Of a stretch of DNA of 64,000 nt, positions 1 through 9,218 are shown in pieces. The position numbers were made by a program, and so were the translations under genes. The DNA is from Sorangium sp051521495 (lineage in GTDB: Bacteria; Myxococcota_A; Polyangia; Polyangiales; Polyangiaceae), in assembly GCF_051521495.1 (NCBI RefSeq), contig NZ_CP150355.1:3782001-3846000 (forward strand), written 5' to 3'. Within the stretch, counting starts at the first letter, position 1, and each line of letters opens with the position of its first letter. The notes beneath the pieces were generated by a model. That model saw only the letters and a list, made by a program, of their open reading frames with translations. It did no database searches and was not told the DNA's origin.

Positions 1-1
1 T

Positions 2-793
2 GCCCCCAAGAACGGGTACTACAGCCCCAACAACATCGACACCATCTACCCGAGCAGCGCGAGCTACAAGGACGCTCCCACGGACTGGAACGCCCCCTCC
101 GACAAGGGCGCCAAGGCGGCCATTTATACGAACGTACACGACAGCGGTGATCTGTTCGTCGTGAGAGACTGGCATTCTGCCAAGAGAGCCATAGGCACGA
201 TCTGCGAGCAGGGAGAGGGGTATAAACAAGACGTTGCCCACGAGTACGACGACAAGAGCAAGAAGGAGAGGTCGCACTGGTACAAGTTCAGCGAGCTTGA
301 GCGGGATATCAAGACCTTCAGCGGAGACGAGCTCGCCAGCTTCGTGTTCCCGTTCATGGACAACCCCACGCGGGAGATGTACGCCAAGTCCCTGCAATAC
401 GACTACCGCCCCCTCGTCGACCTCGCCAACGCGGCGTACACGTACATCTTCCAGATGACGCAGGCGAGCTACAAGCTCTGCGGCGCCGCCCAGTACATGA
501 TGTTCAATATCGGCATGCACAAAGGGATGATCTTCGTGCTCGACAAGATCATCAGCAACATGCGGCACTACTACGTCAACGGCGATGGAACCTTCGAGAA
601 CGGCAGCGGCATGGTCGTGGCTCCCACGTTCGAGAATTATCCCTTCGAGAGCCTCGCCACCGCCAAAAAGGAGATGATCGCTCTCTTCTTCAAGGCGCCG
701 CCCGACTTCCAGCAGAAGAACCAGAACATCCTGCACCGCATGCAGGACCTGCCCGATGTCAACGTCAGAGAGGACGGCCAGGTCCGCTTCTGA
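2..793 (+). CDS. Ferritin-like protein (VioB-type domain), 5' end missing
   Basis: The frame is open from the left edge, so only the last 263 residues are seen. The pattern CEQGEG (about residues 68-73 of the fragment), then SHWYKF, resembles the ferritin-like domain of the iminophenyl-pyruvate dimer synthase family, whose members bind a metal pair through Glu/His of a helical bundle. A helical middle (YTYIFQMTQASYKLC) fits a four-helix bundle. It ends 32 bp before the Cys-rich peptide gene on the same strand and probably shares its transcript. A role as an oxidative partner enzyme acting on the peptide or its metal is inference. Family assignment is from motif memory, without a profile search. 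Confidence 0.72.
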   Translation, partial: APKNGYYSPNNIDTIYPSSASYKDAPTDWNAPSDKGAKAAIYTNVHDSGDLFVVRDWHSAKRAIGTICEQGEGYKQDVAHEYDDKSKKERSHWYKFSELERDIKTFSGDELASFVFPFMDNPTREMYAKSLQYDYRPLVDLANAAYTYIFQMTQASYKLCGAAQYMMFNIGMHKGMIFVLDKIISNMRHYYVNGDGTFENGSGMVVAPTFENYPFESLATAKKEMIALFFKAPPDFQQKNQNILHRMQDLPDVNVREDGQVRF

Positions 794-825
794 GCTCGAA
801 GCCAGTCTGTGAGGAGAACAAAACC

Positions 826-1314
826 ATGAGCGATTGCACCCCCAAGCCCGATAACAAAACCCCGCTGGAGCTCCACGCCTGCATGGGTCTGAACGCCTGC
901 AAAGGCCATGACCGCTTTGGTACCAATGAGTGCGCAGGCAGGGGCTACTGCGCCACCGCTCAGCAACACAGCTGTCACACGAACAACAATTGCCGCGGGC
1001 AGGGCGGCTGCGGCCTTTACGGCAGCGAGGACGAGCAGAACAACCCCGGCAACAACACCTGCGCCTGGCAGGGCTCGTGCGCCGTCCCGATCAACGCCGA
1101 GCGCTTTTCCACAGCCGGCCCGAACAAGGGAAAGAGCGTGTGGAAGCGCGCGCGCGCCCTCTTCGAGCAACGCATGACCCAAGCCAGGCGGCAGTTCGGG
1201 CCTCCTCCCGTGGAGGAAGGGCCCGGTTATCAATGGCTTCTGGAGGTATCGGACGAGACGTACAATGCCTGCGGATCAAGCGATCTCAGCGGCGGCGGTG
1301 GGAGTCGTGTCTGA
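826..1314 (+). CDS. Cys-rich peptide with C-x5-C pairs, likely substrate of the adjacent MNIO enzyme
   Basis: A 162-residue protein with 11 Cys, ten of them in the first 85 residues (4, 19, 25, 36, 42, 50, 56, 62, 79, 85). Eight gaps aside, spacing is strikingly regular: C19-x5-C25, C36-x5-C42, C50-x5-C56-x5-C62 and C79-x5-C85, with Gly/Asn-rich fillers. No signal peptide or membrane helix is visible, unlike classical BufA bufferins. The C-terminal half is Arg/Lys-rich and has one Cys in the tail. A good ribosome site (GAGGAG, 811-816) sits 9 bp before the ATG. Its end overlaps the next gene by 50 bp. Known MNIO enzymes modify Cys in such precursors, some of which bind copper. That this one is a modified or metal-binding RiPP is inferred from the neighbourhood. 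Confidence 0.8.
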   Translation: MSDCTPKPDNKTPLELHACMGLNACKGHDRFGTNECAGRGYCATAQQHSCHTNNNCRGQGGCGLYGSEDEQNNPGNNTCAWQGSCAVPINAERFSTAGPNKGKSVWKRARALFEQRMTQARRQFGPPPVEEGPGYQWLLEVSDETYNACGSSDLSGGGGSRV

Positions 1315-2281
1315 CGCCGGGCAGGTGAGCTCACCTCGCCTCGGCGTCACGCCTCGGCTCGGGCTCGGGTTGGGGCTGCGCAACGTTCACTTCGAGCACA
1401 TCCTCCGGCATTGGCCGGAGGTGGATTGGTTCGAGGCGATCTCCGAAAACTTCATGTATTCGAAGGGGCGGCCCCGCCACGTGCTCCGGCGCATCGCAGA
1501 GCGTTATCCCGTCGTGCTGCACGGCGTCTCGCTCTCCATCGGCAGCGTGGACCCGCTCGATAGGGAGTACCTGGCTCAGCTCAAGACCCTCGCGCGTGAA
1601 GTCCGCGCGCCCTGGGTGAGCGACCACCTCTCTTGGACCGGTATCGCCGGGACGAACACGCACGATCTCTTGCCCCTGCCGCTGACCGAGGAGGCCCTGC
1701 GCCACGTGGCGGCGCGCGTTCGTCAGGTGCAGGATTACCTCGAGCAACCCCTCGTCCTCGAGAACCCGAGCACCTATGTCGCGTTCACCCAGTCGAGCAT
1801 CCCCGAGCCGCTCTTTTTTCGCCGTCTTGCGGACGAGACCGGCTGCGGCCTGCTCTTCGACGTGAACAACTGCTTCGTCACCTGCTTCAATAGCGGCCTC
1901 GATCCGCTCGATTACATGGCGCAGCTGCCCTTCGAGCGGATCGTCCAGGTCCACCTCGCGGGCCACCAGCACTGCGGCACGCACATCATCGACACCCATG
2001 ATCGCCCCGTCGCGCAAGACGTGTGGGAGCTCTTCGGCGTCATGTCGCGGCGCACGGGAGGCGCCTCTACCCTGCTGGAATGGGACGGCAACATCCCCTC
2101 CTTCGAGGAGTGCCACGCCGAGCTCTCCAAGGCCGCGGCCTACATGAAGGGCACCGCCGACGCGCCTCGCGCTGCGATCGGCGAGAGAGCCGGCTCGGAC
2201 TTGGTTCCGAACCCTGTCGACTTTCTGATACCGGTCGTCATGGACCACGTCACAGCCGAGGGGCATGCGCTTGGAATCTGA
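1265..2281 (+). CDS. DUF692 / MNIO family iron enzyme (BufB-like)
   Basis: A 338-residue TIM-barrel-type protein with the conserved stretches of DUF692: VVLHGVSLSIGS, SDHLSW (about 119-124), LVLENPSTY (about 163-171), LLFDVNN (about 196-202), VHLAGH (about 229-234) and LLEWDGN. The His/Asp/Glu/Asn in these motifs are the family's iron ligands. Characterised members are multinuclear non-heme iron oxidases that rearrange Cys backbones in ribosomal peptides. The first ATG (1265) lies inside the peptide gene and has a poorly spaced ribosome site. An in-frame GTG at 1325 would give 318 residues and is possible. It overlaps the downstream partner gene by 17 bp, indicating translational coupling. 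Subcellular site: cytosol. Confidence 0.9.
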   Translation: MPADQAISAAAVGVVSDAGQVSSPRLGVTPRLGLGLGLRNVHFEHILRHWPEVDWFEAISENFMYSKGRPRHVLRRIAERYPVVLHGVSLSIGSVDPLDREYLAQLKTLAREVRAPWVSDHLSWTGIAGTNTHDLLPLPLTEEALRHVAARVRQVQDYLEQPLVLENPSTYVAFTQSSIPEPLFFRRLADETGCGLLFDVNNCFVTCFNSGLDPLDYMAQLPFERIVQVHLAGHQHCGTHIIDTHDRPVAQDVWELFGVMSRRTGGASTLLEWDGNIPSFEECHAELSKAAAYMKGTADAPRAAIGERAGSDLVPNPVDFLIPVVMDHVTAEGHALGI

Positions 2282-3074
2282 GAGCCTAGGCATCTTGCAG
2301 GCCTGGATGCAGGACCGCATTCTCCACCCCGACCCTCTGGCGCAGGCGGATGCCGTCCGCGGCCGGATCGCCCCACCGCCCACGCCCGGTCCGCAGGAGC
2401 GGCTCCTGATTTATCAACGCGGCTACGTGGCACGCCTGCTTCAATGCATGGAAGGGCAGTTCAAGGCGCTCTGCCATACTCTCGGCAAGCAGCTCTTCGC
2501 CGATTTCGTCGCGGAGTACCTGAAGGTCCATCCGTCTCGCAGCCGCACCCTCGCCGACCTCGGTGCCCGTTTTCCCCTGTTCCTCGAGCAAACCCGCCCC
2601 GATGCCGAGCTCGAGCCGAGCGAGCGCGAAGCGTGGATAGATTTCATGATCGACCTCGCCCGGCACGAGTGGGCCATTTACGCGATGTGGGACGTTGAGG
2701 GAAATGAGGGCAAGCCGTCTGCGAGCATTTTCACGCCCGATCGGGCGCTGCGCCTTCTGCCCTGCTTGAGCCTGCACCACTACAGCTTCCCCGTGGACAC
2801 GTATTACCAAGCCGTCGCAGAGGGGAAGAGCCCCAACGTTCCGGGGCCCGATGACCTGCGGCTCGCCATCCTCCGCAAGGACTTCCGCATCGGGACCTTC
2901 CGGCTGACCGTGCCGCAATACGATTTTCTGCTCAGGATGAAGGACGTGCACGATATCGCAAGCGCCCTCGATCAGACCGCCGCCCAGCACGGCGCCAGCA
3001 GGGATGTGGCCGTCGAAGCCTTCGGCCGCTGGCGTACACGCTGGATCGAGCAGGGGTTCTTCGTCGAAGCTTAG
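2265..3074 (+). CDS. DUF2063-type MNIO partner protein (BufC/HvfC-like)
   Basis: A 269-residue protein that starts inside the MNIO gene (ATG at 2265, purine-rich GAGGGG just upstream). The N-terminal region (QERLLIYQRGYVARLLQCME, then FADFVAEYLKVHPS) matches the DUF2063 helical domain. The rest is the variable C-terminal half found in partner proteins. In characterised clusters this protein binds the precursor peptide and presents it to the MNIO enzyme. Here it is the last gene of the cluster. No membrane segment is seen. Low-similarity regions after residue 130 leave the exact subfamily open. Confidence 0.83.
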   Translation: MRLESESLGILQAWMQDRILHPDPLAQADAVRGRIAPPPTPGPQERLLIYQRGYVARLLQCMEGQFKALCHTLGKQLFADFVAEYLKVHPSRSRTLADLGARFPLFLEQTRPDAELEPSEREAWIDFMIDLARHEWAIYAMWDVEGNEGKPSASIFTPDRALRLLPCLSLHHYSFPVDTYYQAVAEGKSPNVPGPDDLRLAILRKDFRIGTFRLTVPQYDFLLRMKDVHDIASALDQTAAQHGASRDVAVEAFGRWRTRWIEQGFFVEA

Positions 3075-3127
3075 CAAGTCACGAGCGATAGGCGTGCGCG
3101 TCGAGCGAGAGGAAGGACCTGGCTGCA

Positions 3128-3173
3128 ACCGGCAAAAATAGTTGTCGCTGACCGGCAAGAGTAGTTGACGTCG
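3128..3173. repeat. Two tandem 23-bp imperfect repeats, IS21-end-like
   Basis: Units 3128-3150 and 3151-3173 share ACCGGCAA-A-TAGTTG-CG. Such tandem ACCGGCAA...AGTTG motifs resemble the multiple transposase-binding sites at IS21-family ends, but no istA/istB is next to them, so this would be a solo end. The assignment is from memory of IS21 ends. Confidence 0.5.
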
Positions 3174-3281
3174 ATCACGCGGCTCCGGTGCGAGCGCTGC
3201 GAAGAGAGTCGGCTGGTGGCGTAAGGTGGGCGCCCGGCGCCTTGCCGGCTCTCGCCGGTAGGTCTCCGGGCGCCCCCTTCC

Positions 3282-3317
3282 GAACCGGGCATGCACCTTT
3301 CGTTATGCACCCGGCTC
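3282..3317 (-). ncRNA. Group II intron domain V
   Basis: A 36-nt hairpin on the minus strand beginning GAGCCGGGTGC, with a CGAAAG cap (GNRA tetraloop) and ending GCCCGGTTC. It carries the AGC catalytic triad at its base and the usual 2-nt internal bulge. This is the ribozyme's catalytic core. Confidence 0.9.
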
Positions 3318-4883
3318 TCCATGATGGATTGCGAACAGAGGCCGACGGGCCGAGGCCAGTCGGTAGGGTCCAACACGAGCCCGGCCGGTGACAAACAGCG
3401 TGACACCGCGATGGTGCCATTGTCCCCGACGGGTCCCGCGCTCCTTTGAGGGTGGGTACAGCGCCTTCAGCCTTTTCACCGGCGCATGTTGATGCTTCTT
3501 CCGCAGCCAGCGAAACACGGTCCACCAGGCGTAGTAATCGACCGAGCAGAAGACCCGCTTGGCTCCCCACGCGTGGCGATAGAAGGCACTCCACCCCCGA
3601 AGCAGCCAGTTCAGTTCGCGTAGTAGATCGTGCAGACTCTGGCCAGTGCGATCGCGCCGGCAGAGTCGCTTGATCCGTTCACGCAATCGATGGCTCTTCT
3701 CCTTCGGGATCAAGGTCACGCACGCCATTCGCTTGAGGCCGCGATTGTTGCGCACGACCACGTGGTGCCCGAGGAAAGCGAAGGTCTTCGTCACCGGAGT
3801 GATGAGCGTCTTCGTTTCCGACAGGTCCAGTCCCAACTGTTGCTTGAGGAGCGTTGCCACTGCAGCCTTCTCCTTTTCTGCGTCCTGCCGAGCCCGTTCA
3901 TGCTGCTCCGGACCGGGCGGGGCGCCTACGAGGAGGAGGAAGTCATCCGCATACCGAATGGGCAGCACGATCGTCTGTCCACGTTCCCTGTCGTGCTTCC
4001 GGGCTTCCTTCGCCCGTCGCTCCGGCGGTGCGGCGTCGCGCCGCGTGGGCGCGATTCGGCGCTACGAGACATGCCGCTCATATCGTTCCTCGATGATGCT
4101 GAGGGCGATATTTGCGAGCAATGGAGAGAGGATCCCGCCTTGCGGCGTACCGGCATCGCTACGGACGAAGGTCCCTTCCGAGCGAATGCCGGCCTTCAAG
4201 AATGCGACGACCAGGCGGTTCACCTTGGGGTCAACGACCCTCCGGCGAATGCGCCCCATCAGGCCATGATGGTCGATGTTGTCGAAGCAACCTTTGATGT
4301 CTCCCTCCACGATCCATTGGTATGGAAGCCGCGGCTCTGGACCCTGCTTGTGGTCCTTGGGACGCAGCAGCACCCGGAGGTACTCCAGCGCGCCGTGGAC
4401 TGACTTGCCCGGTCGAAAGCCGAACGAGACGGGGAAGAAATCCGCCTCGAACACCGGCTCCAGGATGCTCTTCAATGCTGCCTGAACCACCCTGTCTTTC
4501 ACGGTGGGAATACCCAGGGGGCGAAACTTCCCAGGCGCACCAATCTTCGGGATGAGAACGCGCCGAACCGGCGCGGGCCGGTATGCGCCGGAGCGAAGCT
4601 CCGAGCGCAATGCTACGACGAATTCCTCCGCCCGTTTGGCCACATGTCCAACCGTGATGCCGTCCACGCCTGCCGTTCGGCGGCCGCGATTACTCGCGAC
4701 ACGTGCGAGGGCCATCCGAAGGTTGCGGGCGTGAGTCACCAACCCCCACAGCTTGCGGAAAACGTAGTCGACCTGTTTCTCGCTTCGCATGTGCAGCTTG
4801 CGTTGCTCGTTCCGGAGCCAGTCCCAATCGGTCCTGGGCGCCACATACATGGCTTTCCCCGGCGGCTTCGAAGCCGTACCCAT
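3303..4883 (-). pseudogene. ltrA: Group II intron reverse transcriptase/maturase, amber-interrupted
   Basis: Reading from ATG at 4883 (ribosome site GGGAGG, 5 bp spacing) the protein has an N-terminal RT-0/RT-1 region (GVDGITV), RT2 (RRVLIPK, RPLGIPTVKDRVVQAAL), RT3 (GFRPGKS), RT3a (VEGDIKGCFDNIDH) and RT4 (TPQGGILSPLLANI). An in-frame TAG at 4062-4064 then stops it. Beyond the stop the same frame continues without a shift into RT5 (IRYADDFLLL), RT6/7, the maturase X domain (LRELNWLLRGWSAFYRHAW) and a C-terminal basic tail, ending at 3303. Only one base separates it from an intact gene of about 526 codons. As it stands, the product lacks the YADD active site. An earlier in-frame start at 5126 is merely the intron's first base. 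Confidence 0.88.
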
Positions 4884-5404
4884 CACTGCCTCCCTTCGCC
4901 ATGTGCGCGGCTTTCCCGCGCTCGGACTACTACGGAGGCTCCGCCCCCCGTCCGAGACATCGCCGGACCTGTCGGCTTGCCGGACTTCGCGGGTCCGCTG
5001 CTCGGATCGGGGTTCCCATGTTCGAAGGAGAGACCCGTGGTGCGGTAGGTGGACGGCTGTACCCCTGGCAGCGCGGACCGCGCGCCGAATCGGGACATGG
5101 CGGCGGCGTACCCATGTCGGGCACACCCAGTCACGCTGAAATAGCGACCGAGCGCAGGCTGCATCCCTCGCATAGCGAGTCTTTACTCCGTACAGAGGAT
5201 TCCATCGCCGTCTTCAACTGCGGGTTGCCCCGCCTCGCTTCACCTTGGCACCTTCGGTAGCCCGCCTCGGAGCCGAAGCTCTCCGCGGGCAGTTAAGGCC
5301 GCTCGGCTGTTGCAGGCCGCCGGCACAGTCTCCGGCGACGTTCGCGGCCCCCTTCTTCACCCGGCCCGACCCGGGCGAGGATGACGTCTTCAATTAGGTC
5401 ATCG

Positions 5405-6704
5405 GTCTCTCCTTGCGCCTCATGGCGCACCTTCAGCTGTAAAGGACGCGGTTTCTGCCCGTCGTGTCTGGGCCGACGCATGTGTGCCACGACGGCGAAC
5501 CTGATCGAGGACGTCCTGCCCGAGGTGGCGCACCGTCCGTGGGTGTTGACGTTTCCGTTTTCGTGGCGGCGCAGGCTCGCCCAGGACGGGGCGTTGTTCG
5601 GCGTGCTGACCCGCATCTTTGTCGAGAGCGTGGAGCGGTTCTACGAAAAGCGCGCCGCGCGCCGAGGCGCGTGCGGCGCGGTCAAGAGCGGCGCGGTGAC
5701 CGTCGTGCAACGCACGTCCGGCGACATGCGGCTCAATCCGCATCTGCACGTGGTCTTCCTCGACGGGGCTGATCACGAAGACGGCACCGAGCTCGTGTGG
5801 AACGAACTCGGTCATCTTCCAACTCGCGCGGTCGGTCAGGTCCTAGAGCACGCCGTCGGGCGGATGCTCCGAACCCTCAGGCGGCACGGGCATCTCGAGA
5901 TCGAGCACGACGTCGAGGAGGACGACGAGCTCGAGGCCGTGCTCTGTGCCTCCGCCGTCTCGGGACGAGAGCCGCGCCACACGTCGTCGCCCCGCAATGG
6001 CTCCGCGGGTTCTCGCCGTCCTCTCCGAGCGCGCTCGCGTACGACAAGCCGCTGTGCGCCGCGCTCGATGGCTTCACCTTGCACGCAGCGACGCGCGCCG
6101 GTGCGCACCACGCCGCGGTGAGGGAGGCGCTGGTGCGTTACGTGCTGCGACCCCCGATCGCAAAGGAACGCGTCGAGCCGCAGCAGGACGGCCTGGTGCG
6201 GCTCTCGCTCAAGCGCGCCTTCGCCGACGGGACTGTCGCGGTGGACATGGATCCGCTCTCGCTCCTGTGCCGACTCGCGGCCAGCGTTCCGCCGCCGCGC
6301 TTTCACACCGTCAAGTACGCGGGCGTGCTCGCGTCGGCGAGTCGCCCACGTTGGCGCGCAAGCGCATCGGACCGCGCCCTGCGAAGCCAGAAGGGTCTAC
6401 GAAGGCGGACGATGACGCCGCTCCGAAACGCAAGCGTGGCGGCTATCGGGCGGTCGACAGACCGCGCCGAGCTCTTGCGCCGCACATGTGCGATCGATGT
6501 CCTCGAGTGCCCAACTTGCAGGGGGCGGATGAAGCTCGTCGCCATGGTCACTGAGCCCCGGAACATCGTCCGCTTGCTCTCCGCGCTCGGCGAGCCGACC
6601 GATGTTCCAGCACGCTCTCCCAACCGGGGACCACCGTACTGGAAAAGCACCGTTGTGCGCCGCAAGGCGCTCGGTGACGCCGTATGGCGTCTCGCGACGC
6701 GCCT
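5405..6704 (+). pseudogene. IS91-like transposase, N-terminally deleted and frameshifted
   Basis: Recognisable blocks lie in changing frames. CKGRGFCPSC...RRM (zinc finger) and NPHLHVVFLDG (HUH nickase motif) occur in the frame of position 5381. After about 5980, ALAYDKPLCAALDGFTLHA, LRPPIAKERVEPQ and FHTVKYAGVLASAS follow in the next frame. ECPTCRGRMKLVAMVTEP and GEPTDVPARSPNRGPPYW form the C-terminal end. Roughly 110 N-terminal residues are missing and at least two frameshifts are present. IS91-family transposases mobilise DNA by rolling circle. The 5127-5404 stretch upstream shows no gene, and the duplicated 3' end occurs again at 9411-9850. Confidence 0.8.
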
Positions 6705-6863
6705 CCCGGGCGAGACCAACGCCCGGACGGCCAGACCAACGCCCGGACGGACACGTGTGCCCACGGCACGCCGATGCGCCCCTTAGCGCGCGCGGCGCCG
6801 CCCGGACCACGCTCTTTCGACCCAGGACCGAGCCATCACGACGCTCGCGGTCCCACCCTTTCG

Positions 6864-6971
6864 CTCTGCCGCGCTACACTTCCTCGCGCTGCGATCCGGC
6901 TTGATTTGCCTACGCGCCTCTGCCGCGCTACGCTTCCTCGCGCTGCGATCCGGCTTGATTTGCCTACGCGC
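6864..6971. repeat. Two 54-bp direct repeats
   Basis: Units 6864-6917 and 6918-6971 begin CTCTGCCGCGCTAC and differ at one visible position. They lie between the IS91-like relic and a small gene. No function is evident. The 150 bp on the left also carries a short GCCCGGACGG duplication (6720-6750). Confidence 0.85.
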
Positions 6972-7005
6972 TTCAAGCCCCCTGGCCGCCCTTTCCGGGG
7001 GCGAC

Positions 7006-7206
7006 ATGCGGGCGGCTCTTCTCGCTGTGCTGGTCGAGGCCGAAGTTTTATCCACCACGACCGGCGACCACGACGTTGCAGTCGTCGCGCACGATGCGGC
7101 GACGCGATTGCTCCAAGGGATACCCGTTGGAAATCCCTCGATCGAGGCTGCGCGCGACGCACACGCAGCGGTCGGCAAGCTGTTGGCTGCGATAGCGCGC
7201 AAATAG
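7006..7206 (+). CDS. Small hypothetical protein (66 aa)
   Basis: ATG at 7006 is preceded by a G-rich stretch. The product is an Ala-rich, probably helical protein ending GVP-type loop then EAARDAHAAVGKLL. A second 66-residue gene at 11435-11635 has the same length and a similar tail (EAARVVHEAIGQLL), which argues that both are real members of one small family. The two lie on either side of the 7.2-11.4 kb segment. No function is recognised. An upstream in-frame ATG would begin inside the 54-bp repeats and is less likely. Confidence 0.5.
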   Translation: MRAALLAVLVEAEVLSTTTGDHDVAVVAHDAATRLLQGIPVGNPSIEAARDAHAAVGKLLAAIARK

Positions 7207-7510
7207 AGTTTAGGCCCCCGAGAGGAGTGCCCCCCGGGGGGCGTTGGCGAAGGTGCCCGACGGGTCGAGGTCGCGGCGCGCGATCGGCCGCCGTTGTCAA
7301 GGTGACCGAGCACATGGAGCTTTCGTGCCACGGAGCCATCTCGCGTTAAATTGACGATCCCGACGTCCCGTCAGGCTCCGAATGCACCCGGAGCAGGAGG
7401 CGAACGACCCGCAAGTACGGCGAAGGTGGCGTGGCGCAGGCGCCGCCGAGTGGCATCGTTTGGCCCGTCCGCAGCCGGGAGTATCCGGCAAAGCACCGCG
7501 GAGGAGAAGA

Positions 7511-9145
7511 ATGGCGAGAGTCAACGAAGGTACCCCCAAGGCCGTCGGCGCGGCGCTCTTCGTGCTGCTCACCGCTGCCACGACGCATGCCATGCCGCGA
7601 CCCGTGCCTCCCGATCCCGACCACGTGCGGGTGGTGGGGAACGGCAGGGTCATCCGGGTGACGCCGGTGGGGCTGCAAGACGATTTCCAGGGCATGGCGA
7701 CCGACACGAGGAACCTGCAATGGGCGCTGAATAACGTGGCGCGCGGCGGCCGCATCGCGCTGGAGGCCGGCACGTTCCACGTGAGCGAGACGCTGGCGGC
7801 CGAGGGCCTGGACGCGGAGGTGCGTGGCGCCGGCATGAACGATACCGTGCTGGTGGCGCGCGGCCGCGCCGCGAACGGCACGTACGTGTTCCCCCTGCTG
7901 AATGAAGCGTATCGTGAACGGCTGTTCCCACCGGGCTTTCCGCCGATCCTGGCGGTCTTCAACAAGCCGCCTTCGCGCAAGACGCCCTGGCAGCTGACCA
8001 GCACGAACCTCACGCTGCGCAATCTGTCGTTCACCGTCGAGGGCGAGGGGCCCACGTTGACTTACTACGGCACCGAGGTCAGGCCGGTGTGGGCGGCCGT
8101 GCTGGTGACCGGATCCAAGGGCAACTACGACCCGACGAAGGACTTCAAGGTGGAGCATTACGACGTGTCGATCAAAAACGTGGGCGTGTACGGCCAGATC
8201 CTGAGCCCGACGTTGGGCAGCAATCTGATGGAGGGCCTGGTGTTCATCGGCGGAGAACAGTGGCTGCCGGTCGAGCCCGACACCGCCAACGGTGGCTGGA
8301 ATGAGTTCGACCACCTTCCGGTGAACGGGCTCGTGACGGTGAAGAACTGTGTTCTCGAGCATACTCAGCTTCACTCGGTGGCCGTGGAGACGTTCCTGTC
8401 GCCGCCCGCCAGCCTGGAGGCTTTCGAGGCCCAAAGCGCCTTCCGCTTCCCGTCCCCGCCGCAGGACGTCTACCCGCAGGCGTTCGCCGATATCGAGAAC
8501 AACGTCTTCGACGATTCGGGGCACGGCGTGGCGACGGATCCCTTTCTGATTGCCTTCGGGACGCTGCTGCTGAGCCCGTCGAACGCGCCGCTGACGGTGG
8601 AGCACAACCGCTTCTTCGACTCGAACGGGCACGCCGTGGGCGTGCTCGCGGGCCAGAGCCTCACCGAGACGAGCCGCTGGCCCAAGGAGCCCTCGACGGT
8701 GAGCTTCGCCCACAACGAGATCGAGGCGGTGGCGACAGGGCCCTTCAACGCGTCGTCCCTGTTCATCGCGGACCTCAGCGAGCTCGACGGGGCGCCTTCA
8801 TACCTCCAGCCTTCGGTGCGCTTCAACCATATCGACGCGGCGCCGGGCTTTGGCAGCAGCCTCATCGAGCACCTGATGGGCAACGGCCTGGTGGCCGACC
8901 ACAACGTGCTGTCGGGCAGCGCTCCGCTGGGCATCAGCGTGGGCGCGCCGAACATCCTCGTGGGCACGCCGCTGCCCTGCACGAACGACCTGCTGACGCT
9001 GAACAACTTCGCCAACTTCAGCGGGCAGCCCATCTTGCTGGGCCCTGGCTCGCGGTCCTGCACGGCGAAAGTCCACAACGCCTCCGACGTCGTCGACAGC
9101 GGAATCAACAACACCATCGTGGTGGTCGGGAAGGGCGGCGGCTGA
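7511..9145 (+). CDS. Secreted right-handed beta-helix protein (pectate-lyase-like fold)
   Basis: 544 residues. The chosen ATG has a strong ribosome site (GGAGGAGAAG) and opens a signal peptide (basic start, hydrophobic AALFVLLTAATTHA). The mature part shows a first strand with GGRIALEAGTF, then repeated short strands (LTLRNLSF, VTVKNCVLEHTQLHSVAVE, ADIENNVFDDSGHG, LTVEHNRFFDSNGHAVGVL, HNEIEAV). These are typical parallel beta-helix rungs with stacked Asn/His. No catalytic signature of a named lyase is seen. It lies between two copies of an IS91-like 3' end in direct orientation, suggesting transfer as a passenger. Substrate unknown, probably a polysaccharide or a surface role. Confidence 0.85.
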   Translation: MARVNEGTPKAVGAALFVLLTAATTHAMPRPVPPDPDHVRVVGNGRVIRVTPVGLQDDFQGMATDTRNLQWALNNVARGGRIALEAGTFHVSETLAAEGLDAEVRGAGMNDTVLVARGRAANGTYVFPLLNEAYRERLFPPGFPPILAVFNKPPSRKTPWQLTSTNLTLRNLSFTVEGEGPTLTYYGTEVRPVWAAVLVTGSKGNYDPTKDFKVEHYDVSIKNVGVYGQILSPTLGSNLMEGLVFIGGEQWLPVEPDTANGGWNEFDHLPVNGLVTVKNCVLEHTQLHSVAVETFLSPPASLEAFEAQSAFRFPSPPQDVYPQAFADIENNVFDDSGHGVATDPFLIAFGTLLLSPSNAPLTVEHNRFFDSNGHAVGVLAGQSLTETSRWPKEPSTVSFAHNEIEAVATGPFNASSLFIADLSELDGAPSYLQPSVRFNHIDAAPGFGSSLIEHLMGNGLVADHNVLSGSAPLGISVGAPNILVGTPLPCTNDLLTLNNFANFSGQPILLGPGSRSCTAKVHNASDVVDSGINNTIVVVGKGGG

Positions 9146-9218
9146 TCCTGCGCGTCATCCTCGGAGCGCGCAGGCGGGGGGCTAGGACAAACCTGCGCGC
9201 TTCCTGTATGTTCGCGCG

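Larger units (their letters stand above)
3221..5126 (-). mobile_element. Group II intron with disabled reverse transcriptase
   Basis: On the minus strand the 5' end at 5126 begins GTGTGCCCGACATGGGT, the canonical bacterial group II start. About 1.8 kb later a perfect domain V (3282-3317, minus) is followed by a GC-rich domain VI hairpin. The intron appears to end near 3221 (...CCTTAC), giving about 1.9 kb. The encoded reverse transcriptase lies between. The 5' boundary is firm, the 3' boundary within a few bases. The 3' exon is the IS21-like repeat region, so no functional host gene is evident. Confidence 0.85.

Noticed and set aside
1331..2383. 350-codon minus-strand frame
   Set aside because: Antisense of the MNIO gene, whose motifs are clear on the plus strand.
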